A DNA stretch of 64,000 nucleotides from Amphibacillus cookii (GCF_016908375.1 NZ_JAFBDS010000001.1:405142-469141); one strand, 5' to 3'. Positions 1-9,675 are shown, counted from the first letter of the stretch. Numbers and translations: made by a program. Notes: generated by a model from the letters alone, not told the origin.

Positions 1-38
1 ACCCCTTATCTGTGATTTAATCACAATAGATAAGGGGT
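1..38. terminator. Palindromic hairpin, probable terminator
   Basis: Arms at 1-11 and 28-38 are perfectly complementary (ACCCCTTATCT and AGATAAGGGGT). The loop itself contains the palindrome TGTGATTTAATCACA (11-25). It probably terminates a gene to the left of the window. The stretch 39-150 holds nothing I recognise. Confidence 0.55.
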
Positions 39-150
39 TATATTAATGTTTATTCCTTCTTGGCTCTGTCAGGCTTTAGGAGGGCTTGATTAAGTAATAA
101 TATTTGATATTGTTAAGAGAAGCGCTTTATTTCACAGGTTCCATTATTTA

Positions 151-434
151 TTTATCACAGATAACTGTCCGTAAAATCCCCTCAAAATAGAGAAAGAATA
201 CAACAAATCGATTGAGGTGGGTGATAACAGTCGCTCATGTAATGATTCACTCAACGAATCTGCAATCAGTGGGAGGGGAAGATCGTAGACTAAAACTGCC
301 ACATTTTTAAAAAGGATTACAGACTAAGACCGCCACGTCCTGTGGCAACGTCTGCATGACCTACATCCTGTAGGCCCACGTCTGCACGACCTACATCCTG
401 TAGGCCTCTGCTGATTGATTGAAGGTTCGTTTTA
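151..434 (+). repeat. R1 intergenic repeat, copy A (long form)
   Basis: This is a full-length long copy of the dispersed R1 element. It opens with TTTATCACAGATAACTGTCC and closes with GAAGGTTCGTTTTAT. The middle carries the small palindromes CCACGTCCTGTGG and CCTACATCCTGTAGG, the second of them twice about 30 nt apart. The flanks AATCTGCAATCAGTGG and GATTGAAGGTTCG are partly complementary and would close a long stem. The copy lies 40 bp beyond the stop of the minus-strand acetyltransferase gene. No protein-coding potential is evident. Confidence 0.85.
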
Positions 435-474
435 TAAAAAATCTTTCACCTTCAGCCGGACGCGATCTCGGCAA

Positions 475-975
475 CTAAAAATGGCTAGCAAGATTTTTAA
501 GTGCACTTCCATGGAGTCTGTATGTCGTCCAGTCCTCCATAGCTATAGCTCCCATTTTTCTGTAAAACTGAATGGCAGATGTGTTCCAGTCGAGGCATAC
601 CCATTCCAGACGTTCGTATTCTCTTTCACAAGTGAGATCAGCTAAGTATGTAATCAGTTTCCGTCCAAATCCTCTTCCTCGATAATCTGGTCTGACATAT
701 AAATCCTCCAAGTAGAGACCCGGTTTGCCCAAGAACGTTGAAAAACTGGAATAAAACAGTGCAAAAGCCACAGGTTCACCTTGATATTCACCAATGATCA
801 CTTCAGCTGTTTTTTTCTCAAACAGATTTGCCTTCAATAATTCCTCAGTGGCACTCACATCGGTCAGCAACGCTTCGTATTCCGCCAGTTCTTTTATTAA
901 GGATAAAATAAGAGAGACATCTTCCTTTTCTGCGAAACGGATGCTGAAGTCCTCTTCATTTCTATTTTTTTGCAT
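475..975 (-). CDS. GNAT family N-acetyltransferase (diamine acetyltransferase-like)
   Basis: This 166-residue protein is a single GNAT domain that would transfer an acetyl group from acetyl-CoA to a small amine. The acetyl-CoA binding motif A is visible as LYVRPDYRGRGFGRKL (about residues 87-102), with the R/Q-x-x-G-x-G loop as RGRGFG. It is followed by LDWNTSAIQFYRKMGA, the hallmark of motif B in spermidine/thialysine acetyltransferases such as human SAT2, and a final WTTYRL. That subfamily assignment rests on remembered similarity, so the exact substrate is inference. A ribosome binding site (GGAGG, reverse strand) lies about 10 bp before the ATG. The gene stands alone, with an R1 repeat beyond its 3' end. 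Confidence 0.85.
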   Translation of the reverse strand: MQKNRNEEDFSIRFAEKEDVSLILSLIKELAEYEALLTDVSATEELLKANLFEKKTAEVIIGEYQGEPVAFALFYSSFSTFLGKPGLYLEDLYVRPDYRGRGFGRKLITYLADLTCEREYERLEWVCLDWNTSAIQFYRKMGAIAMEDWTTYRLHGSALKNLASHF

Positions 976-1094
976 TTCCAGTCATCCTCCATTACTTATA
1001 GAATGCTAGTCAGTAACAGGCTGACCACACATCTCTTTAAATTCTCTTCATTCATAAGGCTACCATATTTCGCCACGCAAACCAACACCAAATT

Positions 1095-1136
1095 AAAAAA
1101 AGAGGTGGTGCGAGTAAAAATCACACCATCTCTTTT
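1095..1136 (-). terminator. Rho-independent terminator of ptsHI
   Basis: On the minus strand AAAGAGATGGTGTG and CGCACCACCTCTTT pair around a short loop and run into a T tract. It sits 15 bp after the ptsI stop. Confidence 0.85.
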
Positions 1137-1150
1137 AACGAGAAGCTTAA

Positions 1151-2866
1151 TTATTGATTTGTTTTTTCACGAATAAACGTTTCTACTTCATCAGCAGTTG
1201 ACATGCTTAGTAATTCATCTTTATAAGAAGCAAGTTCTTCTTTAGATAAATCTTTGATTTGTGTACGTGCTGGTAAAATAGATGTTGCACTCATACTAAA
1301 CTCATCTAGTCCTAGCCCAAGTAAGATTGGTATAGCGATTGAATCGCCCGCCATCTCGCCGCACATACCTGCCCATTTGCCTTCAGCGTGAGCGGCTTCA
1401 ATAACATTATTAACTAAGTTAAGGATAGCAGGGTGGTAAGGTTGGTATAAGTATGAAACGCGCTCATTCATACGGTCTGCTGCCATTGTATACTGAATCA
1501 AGTCATTTGTACCAATACTGAAGAAGTCAACTTCTTTAGCAAATTGGCGAGCAATTACCGCAGTTGATGGAATTTCAACCATGATACCGATTTCGATATC
1601 GTCAGAAACATCAATACCTTCACCTTTTAAGTTATCTTTTTCGTCAAGTAATAATGCCTTTGCTTGTCGAAATTCATCTAGCGTCGCGATCATAGGGAAC
1701 ATAATTTTCAAGTTTCCATAAGTACTAGCACGTAAGAGTGCACGTAATTGCGTGCGGAAAATATCGTCACGCTCTAAGCAGAGACGAATCGCGCGAAAAC
1801 CTAAAAATGGGTTCATTTCTTTCGGTAGGTCAAGATAGCTTAACTCTTTATCGCCACCGATATCTAAGGTACGAACAACAACAGGCTTGTCTCCCATTTG
1901 CTCGAGCACAGATTTATAAGCATCAAATTGGTCATCTTCTGAAGGGAAATCACTATTACCCATATATAAGAACTCAGTGCGGTAAAGACCGACACCTTCA
2001 CCCCCATTATTGATAATACCTTCCACATCGTTTGGCGTCCCAATATTTGCAACAAGCTCAACATGTGTGCCATCTTTTGATACCGTTGGCTCATCTTTTA
2101 ATTGTGCCCAAATTTCTTTTTGCTTAGCAAAGTCGTCTTGTTTTTTGCGATAGGTTTTAATCACATCATCTGATGGATTAATAACAACTTCACCATCAAT
2201 ACCATCTACAATAATGATATCGCCATCTTTAACATCATCTGTAACGGTTTTCGTACCGACTATAGCAGGGATTTCTAAAGAGCGAGCCATAATAGCAGAA
2301 TGGGAAGTTCGTCCACCAATATTTGTTGTAAACCCTTTAACAAATTGCTTATTTAATTGAGCGGTATCTGAAGGTGTTAAATCTTCAGCAATAATGATGA
2401 CCTCTTCATCAATTAAAGCAGGGTCAGGAAATGAAACCTTAAGTAAATGGGCCATAACGCGCTTGGTGACATCTTTAATATCTGCAGCACGTTCACGCAT
2501 ATAAGCATTATCCATGCTTTCAAACATATTAATGAACATGTTAGCGACTTCATCAAGAGCTGCCTCTGCATTGATATTTTCATTTTTTATCTTATCTTTG
2601 ATTGGTGTAATCATTTCTGGATCACTAAGAACCAACAGATGCGCTGAGAAAATTTCAGCATGTTCATCACCAAGTGATTGTCGAGCATTTTCTTTAATCT
2701 TTTCAAGCTCTTGCTTTGAAACGTCTAGAGCATCCTGTAGACGTTCTGTTTCTTTGGCAACGTCACCGACCTTCTTTGTCTCAAAAGAAAGTTCAGGTGC
2801 TTCTAAAGTGTATGCTTTTGCTATAGCTACACCATTAGATGCCGCAATCCCTTTTAGCTTTGACAT
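1151..2866 (-). CDS. ptsI: Phosphoenolpyruvate-protein phosphotransferase, PTS enzyme I
   Basis: Enzyme I takes phosphate from phosphoenolpyruvate onto a histidine and passes it to HPr, feeding every PTS sugar transporter in the cell, including the sucrose IIBC at 32738-34114. The 571-residue length is normal. The N-terminal HPr-binding part starts [16 protein letters not shown]. The phospho-histidine motif [18 protein letters not shown] lies near residue 190, and the C-terminal PEP-binding TIM barrel includes the motifs [16 protein letters not shown] and FFSIGTNDL. It is cytoplasmic. The start follows GGAGAG by 9 bp and lies 6 bp downstream of the ptsH stop, so the two form an operon. A clear terminator follows. 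Confidence 0.98.
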   Translation of the reverse strand: MSKLKGIAASNGVAIAKAYTLEAPELSFETKKVGDVAKETERLQDALDVSKQELEKIKENARQSLGDEHAEIFSAHLLVLSDPEMITPIKDKIKNENINAEAALDEVANMFINMFESMDNAYMRERAADIKDVTKRVMAHLLKVSFPDPALIDEEVIIIAEDLTPSDTAQLNKQFVKGFTTNIGGRTSHSAIMARSLEIPAIVGTKTVTDDVKDGDIIIVDGIDGEVVINPSDDVIKTYRKKQDDFAKQKEIWAQLKDEPTVSKDGTHVELVANIGTPNDVEGIINNGGEGVGLYRTEFLYMGNSDFPSEDDQFDAYKSVLEQMGDKPVVVRTLDIGGDKELSYLDLPKEMNPFLGFRAIRLCLERDDIFRTQLRALLRASTYGNLKIMFPMIATLDEFRQAKALLLDEKDNLKGEGIDVSDDIEIGIMVEIPSTAVIARQFAKEVDFFSIGTNDLIQYTMAADRMNERVSYLYQPYHPAILNLVNNVIEAAHAEGKWAGMCGEMAGDSIAIPILLGLGLDEFSMSATSILPARTQIKDLSKEELASYKDELLSMSTADEVETFIREKTNQ

Positions 2867-2872
2867 AAATAA

Positions 2873-3142
2873 TTACTCTCCTAATCCTTCTTGCTTAATG
2901 ACGTCGTAAATTCCATCGATTGCTTCTTGCTCGTCGGAACCTTCAGCTACAAGTTTAATTTCAGCATCTTTAGGGATACCTAGAGACATTACACCCATAA
3001 TTGATTTTAAATTAACTGATTTACCGTTGTATTCAACGGTTACGTCAGAGGCAAAGCTACCTGCTTTGTTAACAAGTACTGTTGCTGGACGTGCGTGTAC
3101 TCCTGTTGAATCTGTAATTGTTACTGTTTTTTCAGCTGCCAT
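2873..3142 (-). CDS. ptsH: Phosphocarrier protein HPr
   Basis: HPr carries phosphate from enzyme I to the sugar-specific IIA domains. In Gram-positive bacteria it is also the catabolite-repression signal when phosphorylated on Ser46. Both sites are visible in this 89-residue protein: His15 in [13 protein letters not shown] and Ser46 in [13 protein letters not shown]. The start is preceded by GGAGGTTTTTTTC on the minus strand. It is first in the ptsHI operon. In many Bacillaceae ptsG lies upstream, but here the upstream region (3143-3377) contains no gene and then an R1 repeat. Confidence 0.98.
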   Translation of the reverse strand: MAAEKTVTITDSTGVHARPATVLVNKAGSFASDVTVEYNGKSVNLKSIMGVMSLGIPKDAEIKLVAEGSDEQEAIDGIYDVIKQEGLGE

Positions 3143-3377
3143 GAAAAAAACCTCCTATAAAATAATTAATATCTTTTTATTCAGTATACCACAACTTCAA
3201 TTTTACTTTGTTTTGCAGTGATATTTCAAGTATTACATACAAAAAACAATGTAAAACTGTGTATAGTTTTTTTCCTTTATCATATAAAGATAACTACACC
3301 TACATTAGTATACGCTTTTCATACAATACCATCTATTTAAAATGAAGTCTACTGTCAAATTTCGTAGCTTGTGATTT

Positions 3378-3612
3378 TTTATCACAGATAACCGCCCGAC
3401 TAAATATGGAGAGAAGAGGTTTATCTATTTAGGCGGCTGCTAATGTCCTGACTCACTCAACGAACCTGCAATCAGTGGGTGGGTAAGATCGTAGACTAAA
3501 ACCGCCACGTCCTTAAGAAGGATTACTGACTAAGATCGCCACGTCCTGTGGCGACGTCTGCATGACCTATGTCCTGTAGACCTCCGTCCACTGATTGAAG
3601 GTTCGCTTTATA
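3378..3612 (+). repeat. R1 intergenic repeat, copy B (long form)
   Basis: This long copy runs from TTTATCACAGATAACCGCCC to GAAGGTTCGCTTTAT, between ptsH and fruK. Its right half shows the closing stem well: CGAACCTGCAATCAGTGG (3459-3476) is complementary, apart from one base, to CCACTGATTGAAGGTTCG (3588-3605). Its last bases overlap the fruK stop codon (3608-3610). The palindrome CCACGTCCTGTGG is present. Confidence 0.85.
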
Positions 3613-4519
3613 GTCCAGATATTTGAACACGATCGACAAGAGCGTCAACATCGTCTTTTAAAGCGAGGTCAGCACTAAAGGCTGTTGCGCTTCCACTAGC
3701 GACAGCATATCGAAAAGCTTGCTCATCATTAGAGTAGTGCTGTAGCCCAGCTAAAAAGCCAGCTACGGATGAATCACCTGCACCAACAGTGTTGACAACA
3801 TCCCCTTTTGGTGCTTTTGCTATTAGGCATTGCTTGCCATTTAAGTAAATAGCACCTTCGCCTCCCATAGAAATGAGCACATGCTCAACACCATTATTTA
3901 ATAATTTTTTACCATAATAGATAGCATCTTGTTTAGATGTGATGACGGTATTAAATAATTCCCCCAATTCATGATGGTTAGGCTTAACGAGAAAAAGTGG
4001 TGTACCCATTAGAGCTTTTAATGAGTCACTTGAAGTATCTGCTACCATCTCAACATGTTTTTTTGCACAAATTGAAGCCAAATTCACATAAAGGTCATCT
4101 GGTAATGAACGGGGCAAGCTCCCTGCAACGACTAATGTGTCACCAGCTGTTAATTGTTCAACTTGCTGAAAGAGTTGCTCAAGTTCCTTTTGACTAATGT
4201 CCGGGCCAGGTCCGTTGATCTCTGTTTCTTTAGATGATTTCATTTTCATATTAATCCGAGTCACACCATCTATTGTAATAAAATCCGTTTTAATCCCTTC
4301 TTGATGTAAAGCCTCTTTAATATATTCTCCGGTAAAGCCTCCAATATACCCAAGTGCTGTATTGTCGACAGCTAATCTTTTTAAAATACGTGAAACATTT
4401 ATTCCTTTGCCACCCGGATAATAAGCGGCTTGCTCTCCACGGTTTAAGCCACCATATTGAAATGAATCGATATGAATGATGTAGTCAATTGATGGATTAA
4501 TGGTACAAGTGTAAATCAT
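3608..4519 (-). CDS. fruK: 1-phosphofructokinase (PfkB family)
   Basis: This 303-residue PfkB-family sugar kinase most likely phosphorylates fructose 1-phosphate to fructose 1,6-bisphosphate. Family signatures are PGGKGINVSRIL (about residues 36-47, substrate binding) and TVGAGDSSVAGFLAGL (about residues 245-260), with the catalytic Asp in GAGD. It overlaps the upstream DeoR regulator by 4 bp (ATGA), which indicates translational coupling and argues for FruK over tagatose-6-phosphate kinase (LacC). The latter is the main alternative. The fructose PTS permease fruA, normally third in this operon, is absent. The stop codon lies inside the terminal sequence of an R1 repeat, and the last residues may have been altered by that insertion. 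Confidence 0.88.
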   Translation of the reverse strand: MIYTCTINPSIDYIIHIDSFQYGGLNRGEQAAYYPGGKGINVSRILKRLAVDNTALGYIGGFTGEYIKEALHQEGIKTDFITIDGVTRINMKMKSSKETEINGPGPDISQKELEQLFQQVEQLTAGDTLVVAGSLPRSLPDDLYVNLASICAKKHVEMVADTSSDSLKALMGTPLFLVKPNHHELGELFNTVITSKQDAIYYGKKLLNNGVEHVLISMGGEGAIYLNGKQCLIAKAPKGDVVNTVGAGDSSVAGFLAGLQHYSNDEQAFRYAVASGSATAFSADLALKDDVDALVDRVQISGL

Positions 4520-5268
4520 GTTGATACCACCTTTATGGTTGTTTTTTCTTGAAATTGCTTGTGTTGATTTTGTTCGATTGCATCAGTAATTAATGTTGCT
4601 TGATTAAGATCAACAATCTTGGCAAAACGTCTCTCATTGAATTTTGAATGATCTGCTATAACAAAGCTAAGTTCACCTTGCGCTATTGCTGCACGCTTGA
4701 CAGCTGCTTCTTCGGGATCAGGTGTAGAATAACCAAAGTTTAAATCAATTGCATTTGCACCGATAAATACTTTATCAAAATGATAACGTTCGAGTGCTTT
4801 AAGCGCTCCGACGCCAATAAGAGCGCGAGTTGTATGTTTAACTGCACCACCTAGCAGATAAGATTTAATATTAAATTGGTTAAGAGCGTCAAGGTGTGTT
4901 AAGCCATTTGTTACAACGGTAATTTGCCGATCAGCTAAATGTGAAATCATTTCATAGTTGGTTGTTCCAGCATCAAGATATATACAATCGTGATCACTTA
5001 TTAGAGAAGCCGCAAACTTAGCAATTTGTTTCTTAGCATCAACATGGTAAATTGATTTTTCAGGATATGTAAGCTCTTGGAATGCAGAGTGTTTCGATGT
5101 GGCACCTCCATGAACACGTATTAAATGCTGATGGGATTCTAATTCACGTAAGTCCCTTCGAATCGTTGATTCAGAAGCGGATGTCAAATCAACCAGTTCT
5201 TGGATGGTTACGAGATGTTTTTGTTTAAGTAAATCAATGATAAGTGCATGACGTTTGGCCGTTAACAA
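4516..5268 (-). CDS. fruR: DeoR family transcriptional repressor of the fructose operon
   Basis: The protein is a 250-residue DeoR-type regulator. The N-terminal helix-turn-helix is the classic DeoR signature, TSASESTIRRDLRELE at about residues 28-43. The C-terminal sensor domain has the sugar-phosphate isomerase-like fold with DAGTTNYEM and GANAID motifs. Proteins of this family sense phosphorylated sugars; fructose 1-phosphate is expected given the downstream fruK, which it overlaps by 4 bp. It probably represses its own operon through the three direct repeats that overlap the promoter at 5313-5367. LacR-type regulators of tagatose metabolism are close relatives and cannot be excluded. Confidence 0.85.
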   Translation of the reverse strand: MLTAKRHALIIDLLKQKHLVTIQELVDLTSASESTIRRDLRELESHQHLIRVHGGATSKHSAFQELTYPEKSIYHVDAKKQIAKFAASLISDHDCIYLDAGTTNYEMISHLADRQITVVTNGLTHLDALNQFNIKSYLLGGAVKHTTRALIGVGALKALERYHFDKVFIGANAIDLNFGYSTPDPEEAAVKRAAIAQGELSFVIADHSKFNERRFAKIVDLNQATLITDAIEQNQHKQFQEKTTIKVVST

Positions 5269-5312
5269 TGCGCAACCTCCTTTATTCTAATTCAAATAAA
5301 TCGCTTACTTTA

Positions 5313-5367
5313 ATCATACGTCACCAATTGATAAAAATCAATCAAAATCAGTCAAAATCAGTCAATG
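5313..5367 (-). promoter_or_regulatory. fruR promoter with three direct repeats (probable operator)
   Basis: Read on the minus strand, a -35 TTGATT (5336-5341) and a -10 TATGAT (5313-5318) are separated by 17 bp. Overlapping and just upstream of the -35 are three 10-bp direct repeats: TGACTGATTT, TGACTGATTT and TGATTGATTT. Direct repeats of about 10 bp are typical of DeoR-family operators, so autorepression by FruR is the likely reading. Confidence 0.7.
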
Positions 5368-5390
5368 ATAATCTTTTAGTTAAATGCTTT

Positions 5391-5450
5391 TTTATCACAG
5401 ATAACCGTCCGTAAAATCCCCACCTCAAAATAGAGAGTAGAGCAAATTTA
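5391..5450 (+). repeat. R1 repeat, copy C (5' fragment)
   Basis: Only the left part of R1 is present: TTTATCACAGATAACCGTCC, then the CACCTCAAAATAGAGAG and AGCAAATTTATTT segments. After that the sequence changes into the R2 mosaic block. The right stem-loop and the GGTTCGTTTTAT end are missing. Confidence 0.75.
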
Positions 5451-5965
5451 TTTGATTATAAAACTTTCGTCTTGGACTCATAGTTGAGATATGTTCCACT
5501 TTTCGTGGAGCTATTACCACCGGAGTCTACAGATAGCTCACCTGCTAAATAGTACTTTATTTCGTGCGGTTGGGCTTACTCAGGAAATCGCATGAATCCG
5601 CGATCATACGAAAAGTGAGAAATTCGCATGAAAATTAGTTGCGATCGCACGCAAAATGGAAAAATCGCATTCAGTATGAACCACCTGTCTAAGTGGAGGT
5701 AAGCAAGGGGGGAGACTTCTGCGGGAATAGGATGAGCTGAAGATCTACTTTAGAAGCGCTCTTAGCTTCTAAAGTTAGCTGAAGCCATCCCCACGAAAAG
5801 CGAATCCCTTGCTTTTTGGAACGAAATAACGTTCTTAACGTATGTGGCACATCCATGCAAAAGTAAAGTCAACAAGCATATTAAATACCGCGTTTATTGA
5901 ACAAGATCAAGGATGAATGACTATTTTCAGTGTGCGAAAGTTGAGTTTATTATAAAATTAACTTG
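5451..5965. repeat. R2 mosaic repeat block, copy 1
   Basis: About 500 bp without a coding frame. It contains an ATCGCATGAA / TTCGCATGAA degenerate tandem region (5588-5670), a GC-richer module (GGGGGGAGACTTCTGCGGG at 5708-5726), a hairpin CTTTAGAAGC/GCTTCTAAAG (5748-5785 region), and an end running CCCACGAAAAGCGAATCCCT to TTCAGTGTGCGAAAGTTGAG. The GGGAGACTTCTGCGGGAATA...GAGCTGAAGA module resembles a repeat I remember as common between genes in many Bacillaceae. The right part recurs inverted at 52502-52710. Confidence 0.6.
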
Positions 5966-6154
5966 CAGGCTGTTACTATTTTATGCTAAATTAATACTAG
6001 TGTATAATATTATTTAACCTAGCATTGAGAGGGGATTATACCCCGTTGTAAGTTGACGCTTTAAAAAGTTTACCGCTTTGTTTTTACATAGTATAAACTA
6101 AGTGTCCAGTGATAAACGAAGGTGTTCGAAGTTCTTTAGGAGGTGTACGCAACT

Positions 6155-6385
6155 ATGCATGGTGTTGCACTTACGTTATTAGTTATAACGTCAATAACTT
6201 TAATTATACTTGTTTTAATGCAATCAGGGAAAAGTGAAGGATTGTCTGGAGCCATTTCAGGCGGTGCGGAACAATTATTTGGAAAGAAAAAGGCTAGAGG
6301 AATAGATGCTGTTTTACAAAGAGCTACCATTGTAGCTGCTGTTTTGTTTTTTGTTTTAACGTTTGTCGTAGCTTATATACTATAG
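6155..6385 (+). CDS. secG: Preprotein translocase subunit SecG
   Basis: SecG is the small auxiliary subunit of the SecYEG translocon in the cytoplasmic membrane. The 76-residue protein has two hydrophobic segments (about residues 3-23 and 53-75) around the conserved cytoplasmic loop [20 protein letters not shown]. The ATG at 6155 is favoured because AGGAGG (6139-6144) lies 10 bp upstream; the GTG at 6143 would overlap that site. It is followed by a strong terminator and then by est, rnr, smpB and ssrA, the order remembered from Bacillus subtilis, apart from an accessory insertion. Confidence 0.95.
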   Translation: MHGVALTLLVITSITLIILVLMQSGKSEGLSGAISGGAEQLFGKKKARGIDAVLQRATIVAAVLFFVLTFVVAYIL

Positions 6386-6397
6386 TGTTGCGAATGT

Positions 6398-6434
6398 AAC
6401 CCTCTCATTTGTTTTTGAAAATGAGGGGGTTTTT
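6398..6434 (+). terminator. Terminator of secG
   Basis: AACCCTCTCATTT and AAATGAGGGGGTT form a stem, with an A/T loop, followed by a T run. It starts 13 bp after the secG stop. Confidence 0.85.
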
Positions 6435-6594
6435 ATTGCTGTGAGGCAATCGATCAGCTTGGATTAAAAAATTTTGATAGATTCTTACATAAAGAAAACA
6501 GAACAAGTGCAGAATTTGACTTGTTTTGGTAAGATTAAACATTAAGCTATTTTATTTAAGCGCTTTTTGTAATAGAGAAAGGACGATATTAAAT

Positions 6595-7338
6595 ATGAAA
6601 ATACAAACACCACAGCCTTTTATGTTTAAAGAGGGGGAAAGAGCGGTATTATTATTACATGGCTTTACTGGTCACAGCGCAGATGTTCGAATGTTGGGAC
6701 GATTCTTGCAGAAGAAAGGCTATACTTCACTCGGTCCTATTTATCGAGGACACGGTCAAGCTCCGGAAGACTTATTAGAAGGTGGGGCACAAGCTTGGTG
6801 GGAAGATGTTAAGGCATCATATGATGAATTGAAGGCACAAGGTTATCGGAAAATTGCGGTAATCGGTTTATCTTTAGGTGGTGTGTTAGCTTTAAAGCTT
6901 GCTTATTCTCAACCGATAGTCGGTGTTGTTCCTATGTGCTCGCCTATGTTCTTTGATAACGAACAACAATTAACTAAAGGATTTCGTTATTATGCTAGCC
7001 AATATAAGAGAGTAGAGGGTAAACAAGAAGATCAAGTTATTAAAGAAGTTGATCAACTCGTTCAAGATGCAAAGCCACTATTTCAAGAATTGGCAGCACT
7101 TTTTAAAGAGGTTAATTGCCATCTCGATCAAATTTATACGCCAACTATGGTGATTCAAGCAAAGGATGATCAAATGATTAATACTGCAAGTGCATCGCAT
7201 ATTTATGAAACAGTAGAATGTGACGAAAAAGCTATAAAATGGTATGAAGATGCTGGGCATGCCATTACATTAGGGGCGAAGCGAGATGATGTTCATGAAG
7301 ATATTTATCAATTTTTAGAATCATTAAACTGGGACTAA
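6595..7338 (+). CDS. est: Carboxylesterase, alpha/beta hydrolase fold
   Basis: This 247-residue cytoplasmic esterase corresponds to the Est/YvaK carboxylesterase found between secG and rnr in Bacillus. The oxyanion-hole motif is LLLHGFTGH (about residues 20-28). The nucleophile elbow is GLSLGG with the catalytic Ser at about residue 95, followed by an Asp in QAKDDQM and the catalytic His in DAGHAITL. The start at 6595 has AAAGGA 12 bp upstream; an upstream in-frame extension lacks a binding site. It hydrolyses short acyl esters, and its physiological substrate is not known to me. Confidence 0.93.
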   Translation: MKIQTPQPFMFKEGERAVLLLHGFTGHSADVRMLGRFLQKKGYTSLGPIYRGHGQAPEDLLEGGAQAWWEDVKASYDELKAQGYRKIAVIGLSLGGVLALKLAYSQPIVGVVPMCSPMFFDNEQQLTKGFRYYASQYKRVEGKQEDQVIKEVDQLVQDAKPLFQELAALFKEVNCHLDQIYTPTMVIQAKDDQMINTASASHIYETVECDEKAIKWYEDAGHAITLGAKRDDVHEDIYQFLESLNWD

Positions 7339-7377
7339 CTCATAATAAAGTAGACACAAAAATGAAAGAAGGTGAAA

Positions 7378-9666
7378 GTGAAATTGGAATTACTAAAGGA
7401 ACGCATTATTACTTATATTGAAGAAGAAGCTCAAAAACCTTTAAAAGTTGAAGAAATACTAGAAGGCTTACAAATAGATACTTCAGATGCAGATCAATTT
7501 AAAGCGTTGATCAAATCGCTTAATACTTTAGAGGATGAAGGTAAGCTACTGTTAACAAGGAAAAATCGTTATGCACTGCCTGAACGAATTGGATTAGTCA
7601 AAGGGAAAATCCAAATGCACAAAAAAGGTTTTGCTTTTCTCTTACCAGATGATGAGAATCAAAAAGATGTATATATTAATCCAAATGATCTAAATGGTGC
7701 AATGAATAATGATCATGTCTTTGTCAGAATTGAGACAGAACAAGTTGGTGATAAACGTGTGGAAGGTGTGGTTGAACGAATTATTGAGCGCCATTCAACA
7801 CGGATTATCGGCACTTTTGAGGACAAAGGAAGCTTTGGCTTTGTTATTGCAGATGATAAGCGGATACCTAATGATATTTTTATTAAAAAAGCTGATAGTA
7901 AAGGTGCAGTAACTGGTCATAAGGTAATTGTAACGTTAACGAAGTTCCCAGAAGGAACAATGGCTGCTGAAGGTGAAGTGATGGAGATCCTCGGTCATAA
8001 AAATGACCCTGGTATGGACATTATTTCGATTATTCATAAGCATAATATTACGATCGACTTCCCAGAAGAGGTCTTGCAACAAGCTGAACAGGTACCTGAT
8101 CAAATTGATCCTAATGAACTTTCAAATCGACGTGACTTGCGTGATAAGGTTATCGTTACGATTGATGGTGCTGACGCAAAGGATTTGGATGATGCGGTCA
8201 CCGTTGAAAAATTACCAAACGGTAACTATAAGCTAGGTGTATACATTGCAGATGTTTCTCACTACGTTGAGGAAGGATCACCGATTGATCAAGAGGCATA
8301 TGAGCGGGGAACAAGTGTGTATTTAGTAGATCGGGTTATTCCAATGATTCCCCACAGGCTATCTAATGGCATTTGCTCTTTAAATCCTAATGTTGATCGC
8401 TTAACATTAGGCTGTGAAATGGAGATTGATGCGAAAGGGGAGGTAGTCAACCATGATATCTTCCAAAGTGTGATTAATACGACTGCTAGAATGACTTATC
8501 AGGAAGTTAACCAAATTCTTGTTGATGAGGATCAAGATGTGCGCAAGTCTTACGAAGAGCTTGTTCCATTTTTTGAAGAAATGGAACAATTAGCTGCTAT
8601 CCTAAGAGCGAAGCGATTTGGACGTGGAGCAATTGATTTTGATTTTAAAGAAGCAAAGGTTCTCGTAGATGAAGCTGGTCATGCTAAAGATGTTGCCATT
8701 AGAGAGCGATCTGTTGCGGAACGTCTAATCGAAGAATTCATGCTGGCGGCAAATGAAACGATTGCCGAGCATTTTCACTGGATGGATCTGCCGTTTATTC
8801 ACCGTATACATGAGGATCCTGATGAGGAAAAACTCCAAAAGTTCTTTGAATTTGTCGGGCAATTTGGCTATAATGTCAAGGGCACAGCGAATGATATTCA
8901 CCCACAAGCCTTGCAGAAGGTTCTTGAGCTTGTTGAAGGTGAGCAAGAAGAAATGGTGATATCTAAGCTGATGCTACGTTCAATGAAACAGGCCAAATAC
9001 GACCCGAATAGTGTTGGTCATTTTGGGCTAGCTACCCAATTTTATACACACTTTACTTCCCCAATCCGTCGCTATCCGGACTTGATCGTTCATCGCCTTA
9101 TTCGAACTTACTTAATTGAAGGTAAGGTTGATCACAAAACGCAAAATGCTTGGAAAGGTAAACTCAGTGATATTGCTAAGCATACATCGGAGCGTGAGCG
9201 CGTTGCCGTGGATGCCGAGCGTGAAACCGATGACCTGAAAAAGGCTGAGTTTATGCAGGATAAGATCGGAGAAGAATTTGATGGTGTAATAAGTTCAGTT
9301 ACAGGGTTCGGATTATTTGTCGAGCTTGACAATACAGTCGAGGGACTTGTACATGTAAGTGATCTTACGGATGATTATTATAAATTTGACGAACGCGCAC
9401 ATGCCATGATCGGCGAGCGAACAGGCAATATCTTTCGAATTGGTGACACGATTACGATACGGGTTGCTGGCGTCAATATGGAGGAGCATGCAGTTGACTT
9501 TGAAATCGTAGGCATGAAGAAGCAAGCGCGGCGCCGTCCACCAATTGAACAAAAAAAAGCGCCTAAGCATGAGAATGAGAAAGACAAGCAGAAAAAAGGG
9601 AAGAAAAAAGGAAAAAGAAAAGGTAAGGTTGCCCCACCTAAGGCCACGAAGAGAAAACGTAAATAG
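7378..9666 (+). CDS. rnr: Ribonuclease R
   Basis: RNase R is the processive 3'-to-5' exoribonuclease that degrades structured RNA and, together with SmpB and tmRNA, the mRNAs of stalled ribosomes. The layout is standard: an N-terminal winged helix, two cold-shock domains (about residues 65-215), the RNB catalytic domain with [13 protein letters not shown] (metal-binding aspartates), and an S1 domain near residue 625 ([17 protein letters not shown]). The C-terminal tail after about residue 715 is very rich in Lys and Arg. GTG at 7378 is preferred over GTG at 7372 because AAGAAGG (7366-7372) is then 5 bp upstream. Total length of about 762 residues is normal. Confidence 0.96.
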   Translation: MKLELLKERIITYIEEEAQKPLKVEEILEGLQIDTSDADQFKALIKSLNTLEDEGKLLLTRKNRYALPERIGLVKGKIQMHKKGFAFLLPDDENQKDVYINPNDLNGAMNNDHVFVRIETEQVGDKRVEGVVERIIERHSTRIIGTFEDKGSFGFVIADDKRIPNDIFIKKADSKGAVTGHKVIVTLTKFPEGTMAAEGEVMEILGHKNDPGMDIISIIHKHNITIDFPEEVLQQAEQVPDQIDPNELSNRRDLRDKVIVTIDGADAKDLDDAVTVEKLPNGNYKLGVYIADVSHYVEEGSPIDQEAYERGTSVYLVDRVIPMIPHRLSNGICSLNPNVDRLTLGCEMEIDAKGEVVNHDIFQSVINTTARMTYQEVNQILVDEDQDVRKSYEELVPFFEEMEQLAAILRAKRFGRGAIDFDFKEAKVLVDEAGHAKDVAIRERSVAERLIEEFMLAANETIAEHFHWMDLPFIHRIHEDPDEEKLQKFFEFVGQFGYNVKGTANDIHPQALQKVLELVEGEQEEMVISKLMLRSMKQAKYDPNSVGHFGLATQFYTHFTSPIRRYPDLIVHRLIRTYLIEGKVDHKTQNAWKGKLSDIAKHTSERERVAVDAERETDDLKKAEFMQDKIGEEFDGVISSVTGFGLFVELDNTVEGLVHVSDLTDDYYKFDERAHAMIGERTGNIFRIGDTITIRVAGVNMEEHAVDFEIVGMKKQARRRPPIEQKKAPKHENEKDKQKKGKKKGKRKGKVAPPKATKRKRK

Positions 9667-9675
9667 GCTGTATGA

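Noticed and set aside
40-150. CRISPR-like direct repeats among the R1 palindromes
   Set aside because: The repeated units in R1 are interspersed hairpins without unique spacers of constant length, and no cas genes are present.
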